Assembly (NCBI GenBank): GCA_013399015.1
Contig: VWZX01007392.1
Coordinates: forward strand, 1,132,619-1,196,618
DNA length: 64,000 nt
Reading direction: 5' to 3'
DNA from: Galbula dea
Taxonomy: Eukaryota; Chordata; Aves; Piciformes; Galbulidae
Within the stretch, counting starts at the first letter, position 1. Each line of letters starts with the position of its first letter. The position numbers and the translations under genes are program-made. A model generated the notes under the pieces. That model did not search any database. It was not told the DNA's origin and was given only the letters and a program-made list of their open reading frames with translations. This document shows, piece after piece, positions 25,308 through 38,400 of the stretch.

Positions 25308-25324
25308 CCCCCCCCACCCCCCCC
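25308..25324 (+). repeat. C-tract (eight C, A, eight C) in the presumed 3' UTR
   Basis: A nearly pure C run, followed closely by a T run at 25,326-25,334. The complementary strand is G-rich and could form quadruplex or triplex structure. Such tracts are often mis-sequenced. Confidence 0.7.
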
Positions 25325-28300
25325 GTTTTTTTTTATAAGATTAGATGTTGCATATTGATGAGCTAGCATTTCAAAGGTCCATGGGGCTTTGGAACGTAAA
25401 AGGAATCTCTGAAGTTTAATGTTCACCATGTTTTAAATATTCAGAAGGAAGAATCTGCATAAAATGGCTTTTGATAAATAAGTTCTAGGGATTTTTCTTT
25501 CTATCTTACGCAAGTGTTGTGGGGATTGTGGCTGTGCCAGTTTTGTTCCAAAGTGTCTTTTGTTTCAGAGTTTCAGGACCAGTTTGATCCCATTTGTATG
25601 CCCAGTGCTTGTCCTGAAGTCTTTTATGATTTCTACTTAACTCTACAGCAGGCACATGAATGTGACCAAGGCAAAGGCATGGCTGAGTATCATACCTCTT
25701 GAGTATCTGATGGATTGCACTCCTCCTCAACACAGCTTGGCACATCCAGCCTCTTTCTGCATCTGCTTTTCTGATGGAGGTTGGGGTTAGCCAGGTGGTC
25801 AGGCCTGGCTGAGATCTTTTTGTGAAGGTACCTCATGCTGGTGGGGATTGTTAATGGAGGGGAAAAGATCCAGGGTGCAGGAGCAAAGCAAAGTACCATT
25901 TAGTGCATCTCAGATCTCGTGGGGCAGTTTCCCCTTCCTTGGATGTCCCTCCTTGGTAAGGGTCTCAGCAGTAAGAGAAGTGCTTTTAGGAGAAATCCTG
26001 CCTTGGGGATGCCCGATTTTCCATGCTGTTGAAAATCCAATTGAAGCTTTAGATGAGAAGGATCAGTTATGGGCTGCAAGCACACAGCTATTTTACTGTA
26101 TTATTAACTCTCTCATTTGCCTTCCCTTTATGTCCCATGGTACATACCGTGGTGCAGAGGACAACTGCTTTCATCCTTCTCATACACAGCTTTGACTTTG
26201 TCATACCGGTCACTGCTGAATCCGTGCCTGGTACTTGTTCTCAGGACTGCTCTGGCTTGGGCCAAGGGCATCTCATGCTCTGATGCAAAAGGTGGTGCTT
26301 TCTGGTTTTGGCTTACAAATAGTGCAACCCTCTCAAACTCACTTTCCCCCTCTCACATACTCCTCACCGAACTAGGATTTTAAATACTTCATAGCATTCT
26401 TTTTTCTTCTTCCTTTTTGCTAGATGCCTTGAAAACATTGTCAGATTACAATATAAGTGGGGGTTTTCAGGATCAATTTCCTTTTCTTACTGATTGCATG
26501 GTATAGGTTTGCAATGAGGGCTTTGTTCTTTTTTAATTCTTCCTTATTTCTTTTTTTCCCTTTTTTTTCCAGTTGTTTTTTGGGGTTTTTTTAAGTCTTA
26601 CAGAACAGATGCCTTCAGTTTATGCAAAGTGAGATTGTCTATGATTAGAGCTAATCCAGGATGGCAGGATTGGACCCCCACAGTGAAAGCTAGAAAAGTG
26701 ATTGCAAAAGTATTCTGTTTCTCTCTTATTAATTACACAGGAAATTTCCACCGAAGGCTCATGTAGCACAACTGGCCTATGTAATAAGTAGCAGGGCCTG
26801 TAATTACAGTCTGTCTTCTGATCCTATCTGTGCTCTGACTTTCTAGGCACTGCAGTTCTATTTACATCTGCATCTTTGTCACCTTTTAAATTTTTGATTG
26901 GTCACTAGGGGAGGTAGAGCACAAGATGTGAGCCTTGTGAAGGTGCAGCATGTCTAAACAAGGGAGTCCTCCTTTCTCAGGTATCTGCCTGATCTAGGAC
27001 ACGGAACAGAGCACGAGGAGCAGGGTGGATTTTACCAGCCATACAGCAGAGGGAGCAGGCTGCATGCCAACTGGGTATCTTTCAAGATCTTGGAGTCTTT
27101 GTAGGACTGGAAATTTGAACCTTTTGCAGGTCTTAACTAGTGTGCTATCCTGTGAGAGAGTTTACATATCAGCATTTCTTTGCTTAGAGCAGTTTCTACA
27201 GGATTTGACCTTTCTTTTCTGTAAGATTCAGGGGGTTATGGTTGCAAAGAGATCCTTCCACATACAGCATGAGAAGGGTTTTTGGCTTTTGGCATCAGGC
27301 AGAGAAGTTGGGCTAGAAATCCTTGTATCAATGTATAAAACAAGAGTAACTTGAGTGGAAGGGGGAAGGCAGTGATTTACACATGGTTCAGCACCAGGTT
27401 CACCAGCTCTGAGTACCAATGAGTACAGCCTCAAGCAGATCAGCTCACTGGGGTGGCAGTCCTGAGACCTGGCAATAAATACATGGGGTCCTTATGAAAG
27501 GATTTGATTCTGGTCACTCTGGCAGTAATCTTTTGTCTCTTTGGCAATGTACACTAAAGTTAGGGTAAAACTGTAGAATGGTGCCTCCCAGTCTTTTTCT
27601 TCAAGTCATACTCCCAGTACTATGTTTGATTGAGAGGAACAAAAGCCATTGTGCAAATACTATACTCTATGCAAAAAAATATTAACAATCCACTAAGGAT
27701 ACTTCTAATGTCCATTAAATTGTTATGCAAATTGTCCTTTTTCTGCAGCTTGTACTGTTATTTTTTTATTTTGGTCTGAATTCTGTTCAAAAAAACCCTC
27801 CTCATTTATTTTATTTTTTTCCTAACTCTACTTCTAAGAAAGTTTATCCTTTAAAGGGGAAAAAAACTTGGTTTCAAACATGGGTTTTTCAGGCTTTGAA
27901 ATTAATAATTTCTACACCTGACCCAGTTCCTGCAGCTGCCAAAAAAGAAAAGAGAAAGCTATTTAAATTTCTCATAGAACCATTTATCTCTTAAAATATG
28001 CCAAGGCAATTTGAGGTGGGGGTGGAGACTCAGCTATTTATCTCAGCAGCTTGATTTTTCTCTTTATGTTTCTAACTGTCAGGGGGAAAAAAATGGTAGG
28101 AAGCTATTCTTGGGCTATTATTGATGTATTGTGTTGCCATTATGCAGGATGTCTGCTTTGCTATATACAGAGGGACATTAATAATAGCCATCTCCCCTGC
28201 CCCCACCCTTGGTTCCTCTTTGGGAAGATACGGTTTAAACTGGAGCATCTGCCATGTTCAAATTGCTGCTCCCTCCTCCCCTTCCCCCAATTCATTCCCA

Positions 28301-31012
28301 AAGTAGTTTTGGGAACAGGGCTAAGGGAGAAAGGAGACAGGTTATATTTGCCATTTTTCTGCCTGTTTGTGTGGCTGCTCCAGGCAAGTCATTTCTGTGC
28401 CATGTACCTGTCTACCCTCTTCCTTCCTGGGTATTGCTCCTCCTTTCATTTAAGTTCGTCGCTGAAAAAAACCCTTTCTCACTGTCTTTTTCTCACAGGG
28501 CTGGCTGACAGAACAGCCTCAGCAACAGACCTCTCATTTTTTGTTACCCAGAATTTCATATCCTGAAATGCTGGTTTCATTATTTCCCATAATAATGCAG
28601 GAAAAGGCATCCCTGTTCCCATCCCTCTTACCCCAAGTTTAAAACATTGTTATGAAACTTTAAAGGGTCTGTCCGCTCGTTGAAAGACTCGGATGCTTGT
28701 TTTATTTTTGGAAGCAGAGTGTACAGTGAACAGGAATAATGTGATGTTTAAAAAGAGCCCCACTTCAACATTCCCCTGAAGTGCGGGAAGTCCTGTCTCC
28801 ACAGGTCTGTGCCAGCAGTGTGACAGCCTGGAGAGCAAAGCTGACTTGAATAGGAAAAAGAACTGGCCTGGCCCATTTCATCAGTGAGAAGAGAGAGGTG
28901 AAAATAATAAACATGCCAAAAAGTAAAGGGCATAATTGCTCTGATTTTGGTTTTTTTAATGGCTGTTCCTACATCTCATAATAATTTTGTTCCATAAAAG
29001 CTCTGCTTATTCAATGTCTCTGGCAGTGAGGATCATGTGCTTTCATGGTGTCATTAATTTTATCTGTTGTTTGTTGTATTCTAATCTTGTTCTGGTCCCT
29101 GTATGGGAGGAGCCATTTTGATTTAGGCATGGGATTGAAGTTAGGAGTTCTGTCTGAGAAAGCTCACCTAGAGTTTAGGATCAGAAAGTGCCATTAGAAT
29201 ATTTTCCAGTTCTGATATAGGGAGATTTTCCAAATACGAATTGTTGATGGGAAGAATGCCTTCATTTGTGAAAGTCCTCAGGTTTCAAGATGAAAGGGAG
29301 ATGGCCATTCAGTGTAGTTTCTTGTCACTTTTATTGTCTTCCTGGAGGAGAAAAATACCACCTCTGAAATGTTCTGTAAACTGGAGCCAGAGTCCAGCAC
29401 CTTCTCTGCAAACGCTTGCTTCAGCTGCAGTTTGTCACACTGCTGCAACACGGGAGCAGGGAAGGCCTGCTAACAAAGCAAGGTCCACCTCATTCTCTGT
29501 ATATATAGTTAGGGCTGCTCCCCATGGTGAGTGTGTCATCACGATCCAGGCTTGATCCTGCCTTCCCAGTGCAAGTATTTTGCCAGGAACAGGTGTTTTC
29601 TCTCTGCCATTAGCTATGGAATTGTGTGCAATGATTAGGATTTGCAGGGAGGGAGGAGAAGATCCTGTTCCAATTAGGCTGCCTTTGTGCTAATGTTTCA
29701 TTCAGGGCTGTACAAGATACAAGCAGTTTGCACTGAAATGCACAGCCGGAGGTTGTGGTTTGCGTTTCAACTGTGTTGAGATGGTACCCATTGAAAATAC
29801 AGAACTGGAGCATGTTTTTACATCTGCCAGTGTTCTACTGACAGCTCTGAATGGGTTGGAAATGCTTTTTAGTTTTGCAAATGGACATTTTCTGCCTTGT
29901 CGCCTGAGCCTGATTTGCTTCTTTGCTTTATTGAAATAAAAAGTAGTATTTCTAATGTGCCTAACGCCTAGGTAGCTAAACGCCTGACAAGATTCTAGAC
30001 AGACCATCCAGCAAGGTGAGGAGTTGGCTATTAACAATGCTGCCTTAACAAAAGGTGTATTCTACTTTCTTCACTATGTGCCTTTTCAGGGACCTGCAGT
30101 GCTCCTTTATGGGCAGCAGAGAAGTAGCCCTAGCGCTGAGCAGGGTTGGGAATGATGAGGATGGTTTAGAAGAAAAGCAAAAGGTTAATTTAGAATATCT
30201 GTTCTCCATTGGGATAAGCAAAGCAATGGCTTTTCCATCAGCACTGCTTGTCGTCTTGCTTAACACACCTCATTGTCTTGTAGGCAACTGTTCAGTAGCG
30301 GAGGTGCTTGGGTACATCTCCTCAAACGTCTCTGTCTTACCAGAACTCTAGAATCATTCTTATCTGAAGATTTTATTCACTCAATATTATCTCTTATTAC
30401 CTCTTCATTATTTGGTTTTTATGTAACGGTAAAAGAGAAGATTTGGAAGTGAATGAAGGTCTGGGTGTTTGATTGGTGCTACTCTATTAAAAAGGCTGAT
30501 GTGCTCTCACTTTCGATCCCCAAAATCCTGGTTTAGGAACCTTTTCCCTGATGCAGTCAGAGATGAAATGCAAGGTTTATTGGAAACTCAGCAAAAGGTA
30601 AAGTTTTGATGCTCAGTGCTTCACCACTGTGACCTCTTTTGCTGTCCCTCTGGAGAGTGAGGACTGAGGACTGGGAGAGGTGTGGCCAGAGAACGGTTAT
30701 GCTTGGACTTTCTTGTGATATTCTTAAACGGGATGTGCCTGGGTGAGACTTCAATTTCCTTAGAGGTCCTATAGTTTCCCATACCACAGCTGACGTTTTG
30801 GACCATTAGAAAGACTGAATGGCAGCCTCCAGTGTCTTCCCTCCAGTTAGTCAGCTGGCAGACCAGGAGTACTAATTCTGCAGTTTTGGTAGCAACGCTT
30901 TCCATCTCGGAACAACCAGCAGAGGTTTGTTGTATTTCAGAGCCTCATGTCTCACACTGCCTTTACCTGTGGGCTGATACAGGAGGATGTGAACACCCAT
31001 GCTCCATGGTGA

Positions 31013-31059
31013 ACCACCACACACACACACCCCAGCACCCCTCCACACACCCCCACCCC
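31013..31059. repeat. Short CA/C-rich low-complexity tract
   Basis: A (CA)n core passing into C-rich sequence with repeated CACACCC-like units, in the presumed 3' UTR. Confidence 0.7.
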
Positions 31060-31902
31060 GAGGGCTGGGGGATTGTCTTAGCTCTTTCAAACTGCAAGGA
31101 GAAAGTGCCCCCAGGAATGCGTATGTATTTGTCCTACGTAGCTGCTATGCTTTGACCTCTTCGTAACAATGTAGACCTCTCTGTTCTAGGGTTCACCGAT
31201 GATGATGTTTATTGAATGTGTAGTAATTCATAGTGGATGACTGGGCCAGCTTGGAGGTGGTATTCCAGTTTTATGGTAGCTGTTGATTTAGCCCTTGAGA
31301 TACGGAAGGTTTTGCGTTGTTACCTTTGTTGGGAGGTGAATGTGACTGACTACACTTCTCCTTGTCCTGTGCCAGGAGACTGGGACTCTCAGTGGTATGG
31401 GAAGCATCTTCCTTTTAAATGTGAATCACTACCCTAGATACCTGGGCAAGAAAGGGGCACAAGGAGGTGTTCCCTGTGTGGAGGTTGCCTTCTGTTGCAC
31501 ACTCCATGCCCTCACATCCTAATGAAGTAACACTACTTGAGCTTTTAGGACGGTCTCCTTTCGTGTCAGAGCTTGGGGGTACCAGAGTTTTACTCCTTGC
31601 TGAGCACAAGCACTACCCAAGTCTGTGAGGGGTCCCATCCTGCTGCCATTGGGGTTTTCCTAAATCCTGTGAGTTGCTGAGTGCATCTCCTGTGAGCTGC
31701 TGAGTAGTCTCCCCTGTCACTGGCCACTTGTCTCCTTCATTGACTACTTCCTTAGGGCTTTGAGGGCACTCAGGAAATGCAATCAGTTCCTTGCAGGGTT
31801 AGTTTGCTAGGTAATATATGAAGTTTTTCTCTGGTAACTTGTGTGCATGAATGGAAACCCATTTATTCCAGTTTGTTCTGAGGACAGATGCAGCATATAC
31901 AC

Positions 31903-31943
31903 ATTTTTTTATATTTATAAATATATATAGATATATATATTTT
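31903..31943. repeat. AT-rich low-complexity tract near the presumed UTR end
   Basis: A run of T followed by alternating TA steps. It lies in a very AT-rich 450-bp stretch leading to the distal poly(A) signals. Confidence 0.7.
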
Positions 31944-32263
31944 GTTCTCAGCTAGTTACCTCTTCTAAACTGAGATTTCCAGAGCAACCGGCATATATTT
32001 TTTATTCAACACATAAAATGACTTTTTGCAATAAGAGAATGAAAGCTGTTTTAAGCATGTGTTTTCTGTATTTTTATTACACATTATCCAATTATATTGA
32101 GATGTATTTTCCTCTTTGCTCTGCTCTTTCAGTTGTTATCCTTTTTATCAGTTATGCTTTTCTAATGTTTTGTAAGGGAAAATAAATATGCAAAATCACC
32201 AGATGCCTTTTTTCTTTGCAGAAGAAGTATCACAAATGCTTTTTTATTACATTTTACCCATCC

Positions 32264-32318
32264 AATAAACTCCTTATAAATTTCATTTTTGTTTGCTAGC
32301 GTGTGAAATTATTTTTTC
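32264..32318 (+). terminator. LPP: Likely distal LPP poly(A) signal and downstream GT-rich element
   Basis: AATAAA at 32,264-32,269 is followed after about 20 nt by T/GT-rich sequence (tttttgtttgctagcgtgtg), the arrangement expected of an efficient cleavage site near 32,285. A second AATAAA lies at 32,181-32,186. The signal ends a 450-bp AT-rich stretch, after which base composition becomes more mixed. Assignment to LPP rests on the absence of another gene between and on the known great length of the mammalian LPP 3' UTR. Confidence 0.55.
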
Positions 32319-33334
32319 AAGTTGAATGGTATTTACTTTCTCCCAACCTGCACCTGCAATTATGCTTCATGTCCTCCATCTCTCTCTCCTTTGGGTTCAG
32401 AATTTCCATGTGGCTCCTCAACATACTTAATTGAAGAGTCTCTCTTACTGTAGGGTGAAGCAAGGATGCCAGAAATAAGTCACAAGAGAGGCTACCCCCT
32501 GCTTATACTGGCCATCTCTTGATAAACTTTGCACTGTTCTTAGAAATGTGCACCTTTGCAGTAGAGAGTGCTCCATTCCTAAACCATCAGGTAATCTGTA
32601 GAGGTGGGTTATATGCAGAGGTAGTCCGAAAGTGTTCTCAAATTTGAGTTGTGATCAAGTGATAGCACAGTCAAACACCTTGCTTTGGAGCTGAATGGAG
32701 GAACATTATTCAAATTACTACGGGGAGAGAAGAAAGAGTTTGGTCTGCAAAGCCTATCTCTTATAGGAAGGTGTTTCTAGGCTATCATTGTGGTAAATAA
32801 TCAGGATTGTTTCTGGTCCAGTGCAATCTGCTTCAAAAATATCACTGATCACCACACAACCTGACCTTCACCTCTCCAGTCAGAGAACCTGGCACAGCAC
32901 CAAACCCTCAAAGGAACGCTTTCCTTGACTTCCAGTGACAGGGATCCAGTGTATCCTGGTAAGCTTTCCAATGACCATTTCTTACCTGCTAAATATCTGC
33001 ACCCTGCTTAGAGCCTCTCTTTTTCTACCCTCTCTATTCTTGGACTGTTTAATAAAAGCCTTTTGTTTTCAGAAATCATCTCCTGTGAAGAGCTGCACAG
33101 CCTGTCTTCAAGTTGAGATTCATCTTGAACTTCTGGAAGACAGCTTTATTGTCCAAGGTAGCCCTCTAGTCAGTGGAGAAGGTCTGTCATCTTCAGGATT
33201 TGTTTTATGTGTATAGGTGTTAAATGAGATGAATACAGCCCTCCATTCATGTCAGCAAAAGTAGTTTTCTTCAAACAGATTTTCACAGAGCTGTAGAACA
33301 TCCCAGGGCACACAATAGAGCTAAAACCATTCCC

Positions 33335-33560
33335 CGTTTGTCACGCCCAACAAAATTTTACCTAGCATTCCCTTGAAGATACCTGCAGATGGAGATCCCA
33401 CAATCTCCACTGGCAGTTCATTCCACAGCAGCATTGGTTTCACCCTTGAAAAGTCTTTAGAATTCTACTGTCCAGACTAAATATTCTTGGCTGCAAATTA
33501 AATCTCATACTTCCTTTTTCACCTCCAGTGAACACGAAGACTTCTTTAGTAGGTGATGTG
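33335..33560 (-). mobile_element. Ancient CR1-like LINE 3' fragment
   Basis: Read on the + strand, the segment resembles the reverse complement of the CR1/L3 pol C-terminal region: a 'gagatcccacaatctccac' and 'cagttcattccacagc' block, then 'gcaaattaaatctcatactt' and 'cctccagtgaacacgaaga'. These correspond to the ...FNRLPREV... and preceding parts of ORF2 in old CR1 copies. It is strongly diverged with no open frame. The family call is from memory of consensus wording, and boundaries are approximate. Confidence 0.65.
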
Positions 33561-35294
33561 TCATCAGGAGATGCTTTGTTAGCCATTGAAGGAGGCTCAA
33601 GCAGCAGCTTTGCTCCTAGCTCCTCCCCTTTCCCAGGGGACTTTAGGAGGGGCTTGTGTTCTCCTTCAGGGAAGGAAGAAGTCTGCAGCTTGTTCCTACA
33701 GGACACGGGAGTCTGACAAGCTTTATCTCGGAGTAAAGGGAGTGTGATGGTGAAGGCTTTCAAGTCCAGTCAAACTGCTATGTAGTTTTCCAAACTCGAT
33801 ATTATTACTTCCTTTATAGCACAAGGTATTTTTTCCTAAACTTGTTATGATGGAAAAGTTCCAGGGATATGTTGTCCTCACACAAATCAAAATGCATTAG
33901 CAGGCCAGGGGCCAGAGACGAGGGCCAAGAGTGGGGGAGCTGTTAATTTGATCATTTGGCTCTGCTTTTCTTGCATTCAAAGGCCACGAGAAGCCTTTGA
34001 AAACAATGAAAGCTTTGGGAGTGAAATGTATCTAAAATCCAGGTGCCAAGGCTAGTTCTACTTAGGCTTAGGGCAAGATGGAAGCAGTGTAGACTATGTG
34101 CAGAGCTTCACCTACTTTGTTGGTGATGTTTCTGGTCAAATGAAGCAGCGGTTGTACAGCTGCATTCTCCTGGTACAGTGGCTACTGTAGATTTAACCAC
34201 CTGGCTTTAAATAAAGAGTCTTGTATGTTTATCTTGAAGACATCCAGGCTACCCTGCAATATGATTTCCTCTGTGTCACAAAGTTTTATTACTGAGCAAG
34301 GATGACTTTTGCTTTCTAGGCAATTTTGGGAAGATTTGGGGGGCTTTGTAAACGTCCTTAGAGGTTTTCAAAGCTGGGAAGAAACTTGGAAAGCACCTTC
34401 AAAAGCTGGGAAATCTCTCCACTGTGCTAGTCTTAGCAAGCAGTATAGATGTTCTGGGTGGGATTCACCTCTTCCATCTCTAATAGTTTGGGAGTTTCAC
34501 ACAAGTAAGCTGCCAGGCTCCCTCTGTCATACATGGACACCTCCAAAGGGCCATTCCTCCAACATCTCTTAGGCACCTTCTTCATGGCAGGGTGAACTAT
34601 TTTCTGGAGATGCCTCTCTGATGCTATTAACTGTCAAGGGGCTCTGAAAGGCAAGTATACACCAGACCTCTTGCTTTCAGCCAACTGAAATTGGAAAAGG
34701 TAAATGGACACAGTGAGAGAGCTCTTTCACTGCTCGATTCACCACAAAATGGCAAGTGACTGCATAACACAGCACCATCTCCACTGCAAAAACAAGCAGG
34801 GAAAAGGGGGAAGAGGAGTTTGGATTGGACTGTCAGGAGAATTGCTGCTGCTCTCAGTGTCACCTGTCAAAACCTGCCAGGGTCGTGCAAGACAAAGTGC
34901 CACTCCTTCAGTGGATAGAGGAGCTCCCTTCCCCAGAGAGCTTTCAGTTGGAAGGTTGAGAGCTCTTTGCTTCTGGTCTCCAGGCACTCCCAGTAATGGT
35001 AAGTCAAAGCAGGGGAAGCATACACTTGTTTTGCTGCTGAGAATTTCTGGGGTCAATGTTTTACTGTTACTGAATCCGCTTAAAATATCCAAGATTGATC
35101 CTGGAGTGGAGTGGGGATGTAGCAACTGCTCTGAAAGTACTAGCTGCACCTGCAGTGTGGCATCACCAGGAGACGCACGTGACACTCTTTTCCACAAGGT
35201 AAGGAGTAATAGGCCCAGATCATTGCAGAGCAGAACCGGCTGCTTTTTTATCTTGCAATATTGTTGATGTTGGACTGAATCTGCTGCCTTAAAA

Positions 35295-35480
35295 GTATAA
35301 ATATAAAGACGCTGCTAAATCATCACTATTTCAGCATCTAATTAAGGGGTAGTGCTCATGGTGCAGAAGTATATGAGGCAATAATCGGTTTTGGCGGCTG
35401 ATTAAACGCTGGCACCGAGGCATTTAATTACAGCAAAAGCCAATTACCATGCTCATATTCCGACAGCACGGACATTACTC
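35295..35480. promoter_or_regulatory. Candidate conserved non-coding element (homeobox-motif rich)
   Basis: The block holds several ATTA/TAAT cores in short succession (catctaattaagg, ctgattaaacg, catttaattacag, gccaattacc), mixed with CpG-containing words that rarely survive in neutral sequence (cggttttggcgg, gcaccgagg, ccgacagcacgg). No open frame or repeat explains it. Composition resembles vertebrate developmental enhancers, but conservation cannot be tested here. Confidence 0.4.
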
Positions 35481-38400
35481 CTGTTCTATGACAGAGCAAG
35501 GAAAGGCAATAAACCACACTACAGAGACATACAGTACAGGACTCTCTAGCTTTGCAAAACCCAGTATCCTACTGGCTCTGAGGTGAGGGCTCAGTCTCCA
35601 TAGGGAAGGCTTAAAACCAAGTCACAGAGTAAAAATTCTTTGTAGTTTATAGGACTTATTTGGGATCTGGACACAGAGGACAAATATTGCAGATCCTCTC
35701 CGTACTAAGGTGCATTTGACCATTGGTGGAAAATAATATTCCCAAACTCTGGTAACAGGTGCATTTAAAGCCTCACCTTAGTATATTTAGCATTGATGAG
35801 CAAGTCAGTGGCACTGATGGATGAGGTTATGCATAGCCTTTTTTTCTGTCAGTTATTGCATTGCAGAAAGCATAATCAGTTGCAAAACACCACATGCCAT
35901 TCGTCAGCTAATTGATATAAAAGCTGAAGTCTCATTTTCACAGGCTTTCAGCTCTTGCACCATCTATTTAACTTAACCAGCTCAGCACCTCTTCAAATTA
36001 AGCCCTCGCTCTCTTTAACCAGAAGTGAATTCTTCCTTTTGAAGGAGTTTCCTAGAGAAATTCTCTCTTAGAAAAACCTTGGCACGAAACCTTAGCCAGC
36101 CTTGGCATGCAAAGCTGCCTCACGCTGGCATTAACAAGCCTCTTATTTAAATGTTGATGAGCTCTCTGCTGCCAGTTAGCAATGGGAAATGCAGTCTGTG
36201 TGTTAAACGAGGGCTGGGAATGACTCCCAAATACCAAAATGTTTGTTAAACTCGAGGCCCACCTCTTCCCTCCTTAGGGGTGGGAAGATTCCCAGCAAAT
36301 TGGCCCCATTTTGCACAGAAACTGCCAGGCAGGATCAGACCAAGGATCCCTCTTGTTTTGTGGCCCATGTGGGATGGACACCGGCAGCATGACTTCCCAG
36401 GATGCTCTGCGATACCACTGGTGTAGTAGCCTGCCCCAGGGGACCTTTCCCCAACCCTGCTAATTGGAGGCAGTCTCATGATTAGAAGGCAGGTTCCTTC
36501 TGCCATAACGTGCATTTGGGCTTACTTGTTTGCTTTTAACATTCACTGTTATATGGCATTTTGGTGGCTCTTACTTGTGCTGAGATCTCATGAACTGCAT
36601 CCCGTAAACCTATTTGGAGTCACTTGGTTCTCCATGGTGTTTTATAAAAATGCATTGCACAAGCTGATTGTGATGTTCTATGTACTGATATATCTCTTTA
36701 GCTGGACAGGGCCCCCCTAAAATTCAGCCTAAGGCTGTTGGGACAGCTTCTATTTGCTCACCATCCCATGGAGACTAAATGCCTTGTTGCCTCTAAACCA
36801 GGAATATCTCATGTATGAGAGGTATCTTATATATGGTGGGGGCTTTTCTTTCCATCTGGGACTCTTCCCTTTCATGGTGAGCCAAAGATGCTATTCAGAT
36901 ACTAAATGCCAGGCAAAGGAAACTCCTTGTATCCTCATGTTACCTTTGCTGCTTTCTGAAATCAGCATGTTCCCCAGCCAAGAACCGTGTAAATTCTTTC
37001 GTCTATCACCGAATTTTGGATGAATCCCAACTGCTCATATATACAATAGTTTGTTTCCTCAGTGTTTGAATGAATCAGAAAGGCTTTGTTTGCTGTAGAT
37101 GGGAGCTTTCAATCCCATTTATGGTACATTATATCAGTCTGAAATAGCATCTGTGGGTCCTTAAACTGAACCACCATCAGATTTACAGCCACTGCAGAGG
37201 AGTTATCAGGCTGGCTCCGAAGAGCTATGAGCAGTAACCATATTCTCTTGTAATATTTGCTTTCTCTGCAAAGTTGACCTAAGGAAGAATGTGTTGTTCA
37301 TTTGAAGATCTCTGTTTGTTTTTTTATTCAGAGAAAATCTTCATTGACAGCCACTGTAAAGGGATGAGCTTCAGAGCTGAGAGCCAAAGACATGCTTGTC
37401 GTTGCAGAGCTGCTGACAGCTGCTCGGAGAGGGAAAGGTAAAACTTGGGGATTTGAGTTGTTCAACATCAGGGGATAAGCAAGGCAGTTCAATTAAGCAC
37501 AATCTTCCACTCAAACCTCTCCAAAGGGTGACCAGGACCTTGACTGAAACTCAGCAGACAGAATAGCAAATGCATGCACTGACACATTCTCAGTTTTTAG
37601 TATCTCTGCTGCCTTGAAAAGCCCTTGAAACACCTTGGCAAGGCTACAACATCAGGGCCAAAATAGGATGCACCAAAAATTTCCCCTGGGAGCCTATTCT
37701 TGGGTCATTTTGAGTCTGCTGATCACCTGTGCTCTAACACAGGCCAGGGGTGTTATCCCACCTACCATCCTTACTGGAAACAGCTAAAGGAAAGTCTGTT
37801 GACAATTGTCCTGGGGAAGTGCAGTAAGGCAACTGTGATTGGGGAGGTTTTGCTTGATGCTGTGCAGACATGGCCAGTGACAGCCCATGCCTCCCAGTCT
37901 AAGCAGGCAGAGCAGATGAAGAGCGGTCAGCACTGCCAGCTTAAGCTGCCAGAGCCCTGTATTTATGTGAAATTCTTGGCTTTCATTTAAAATAATAATA
38001 ATCATAATAAAAAAATCTGACCCACTCTGTTGGAAATGTGATCCCTAAAGAGTCAGAAACCATGAGGCCATTCAAAAAGGCCTATAATTCATATGTATAT
38101 GCATATAGCTCTTGATTTTTAAGCCAACATCATGGTGTTTGGAGGCTCAGCTCAAGACTTACGAATTCCTAGAGGCTGACAGTACCAAGCAGGGAAAGGG
38201 CAGAATTACCACATGGGGAAAAAGAGAGTTGTCAAAGGTATGATGGCAGGTCAGTGGGAGAGCCAGGCCTCCTGCCTTCTTGCCCCATATATTAGCCACA
38301 TTGCCTGGCCTCCTTTCCCAAAGGAAATGAAGAGTCCTTAAGGCAATCCTGGCTATTTTAGTCTTGTGTTTCTATCTTCCTTTTGATGCTTTTATTTTCA

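Larger units (their letters stand above)
17304..32285 (+). other. LPP: Presumed long LPP 3' untranslated region
   Basis: After the stop codon there is no other gene for about 15 kb. Sequence is AT-rich with many T-rich tracts, no recent transposon copies were recognised, and canonical poly(A) signals are scattered through it (17,475; 18,863; 29,935; 32,181; 32,264). The human LPP mRNA is known to have an exceptionally long 3' UTR of many kilobases, so a UTR reaching the strong signal at 32,264 is plausible. A Pumilio-type element TGTATATA lies at 20,596-20,603. Open frames here, up to 171 codons at 28,051-28,566, show no domain or codon signature and are treated as chance. The distal limit is inferred. 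Confidence 0.6.

Noticed and set aside
28051..28566. 171-codon open frame in the presumed LPP 3' UTR
   Set aside because: Low-complexity, Leu/Phe/Ser/Cys-rich translation of T-rich sequence with no motif; another frame is also open through the same stretch.
34704..35267. 187-codon open frame (longest free of N) with an overlapping 152-codon antisense frame
   Set aside because: No recognisable domain, no splice-supported context, and open frames on both strands at once point to base composition and chance.
20129..37400. p53/p63-type half-sites such as RRRCATGYYY near 20,129 and 37,388
   Set aside because: Only single half-sites without an adjacent second half were found, at a frequency expected by chance.
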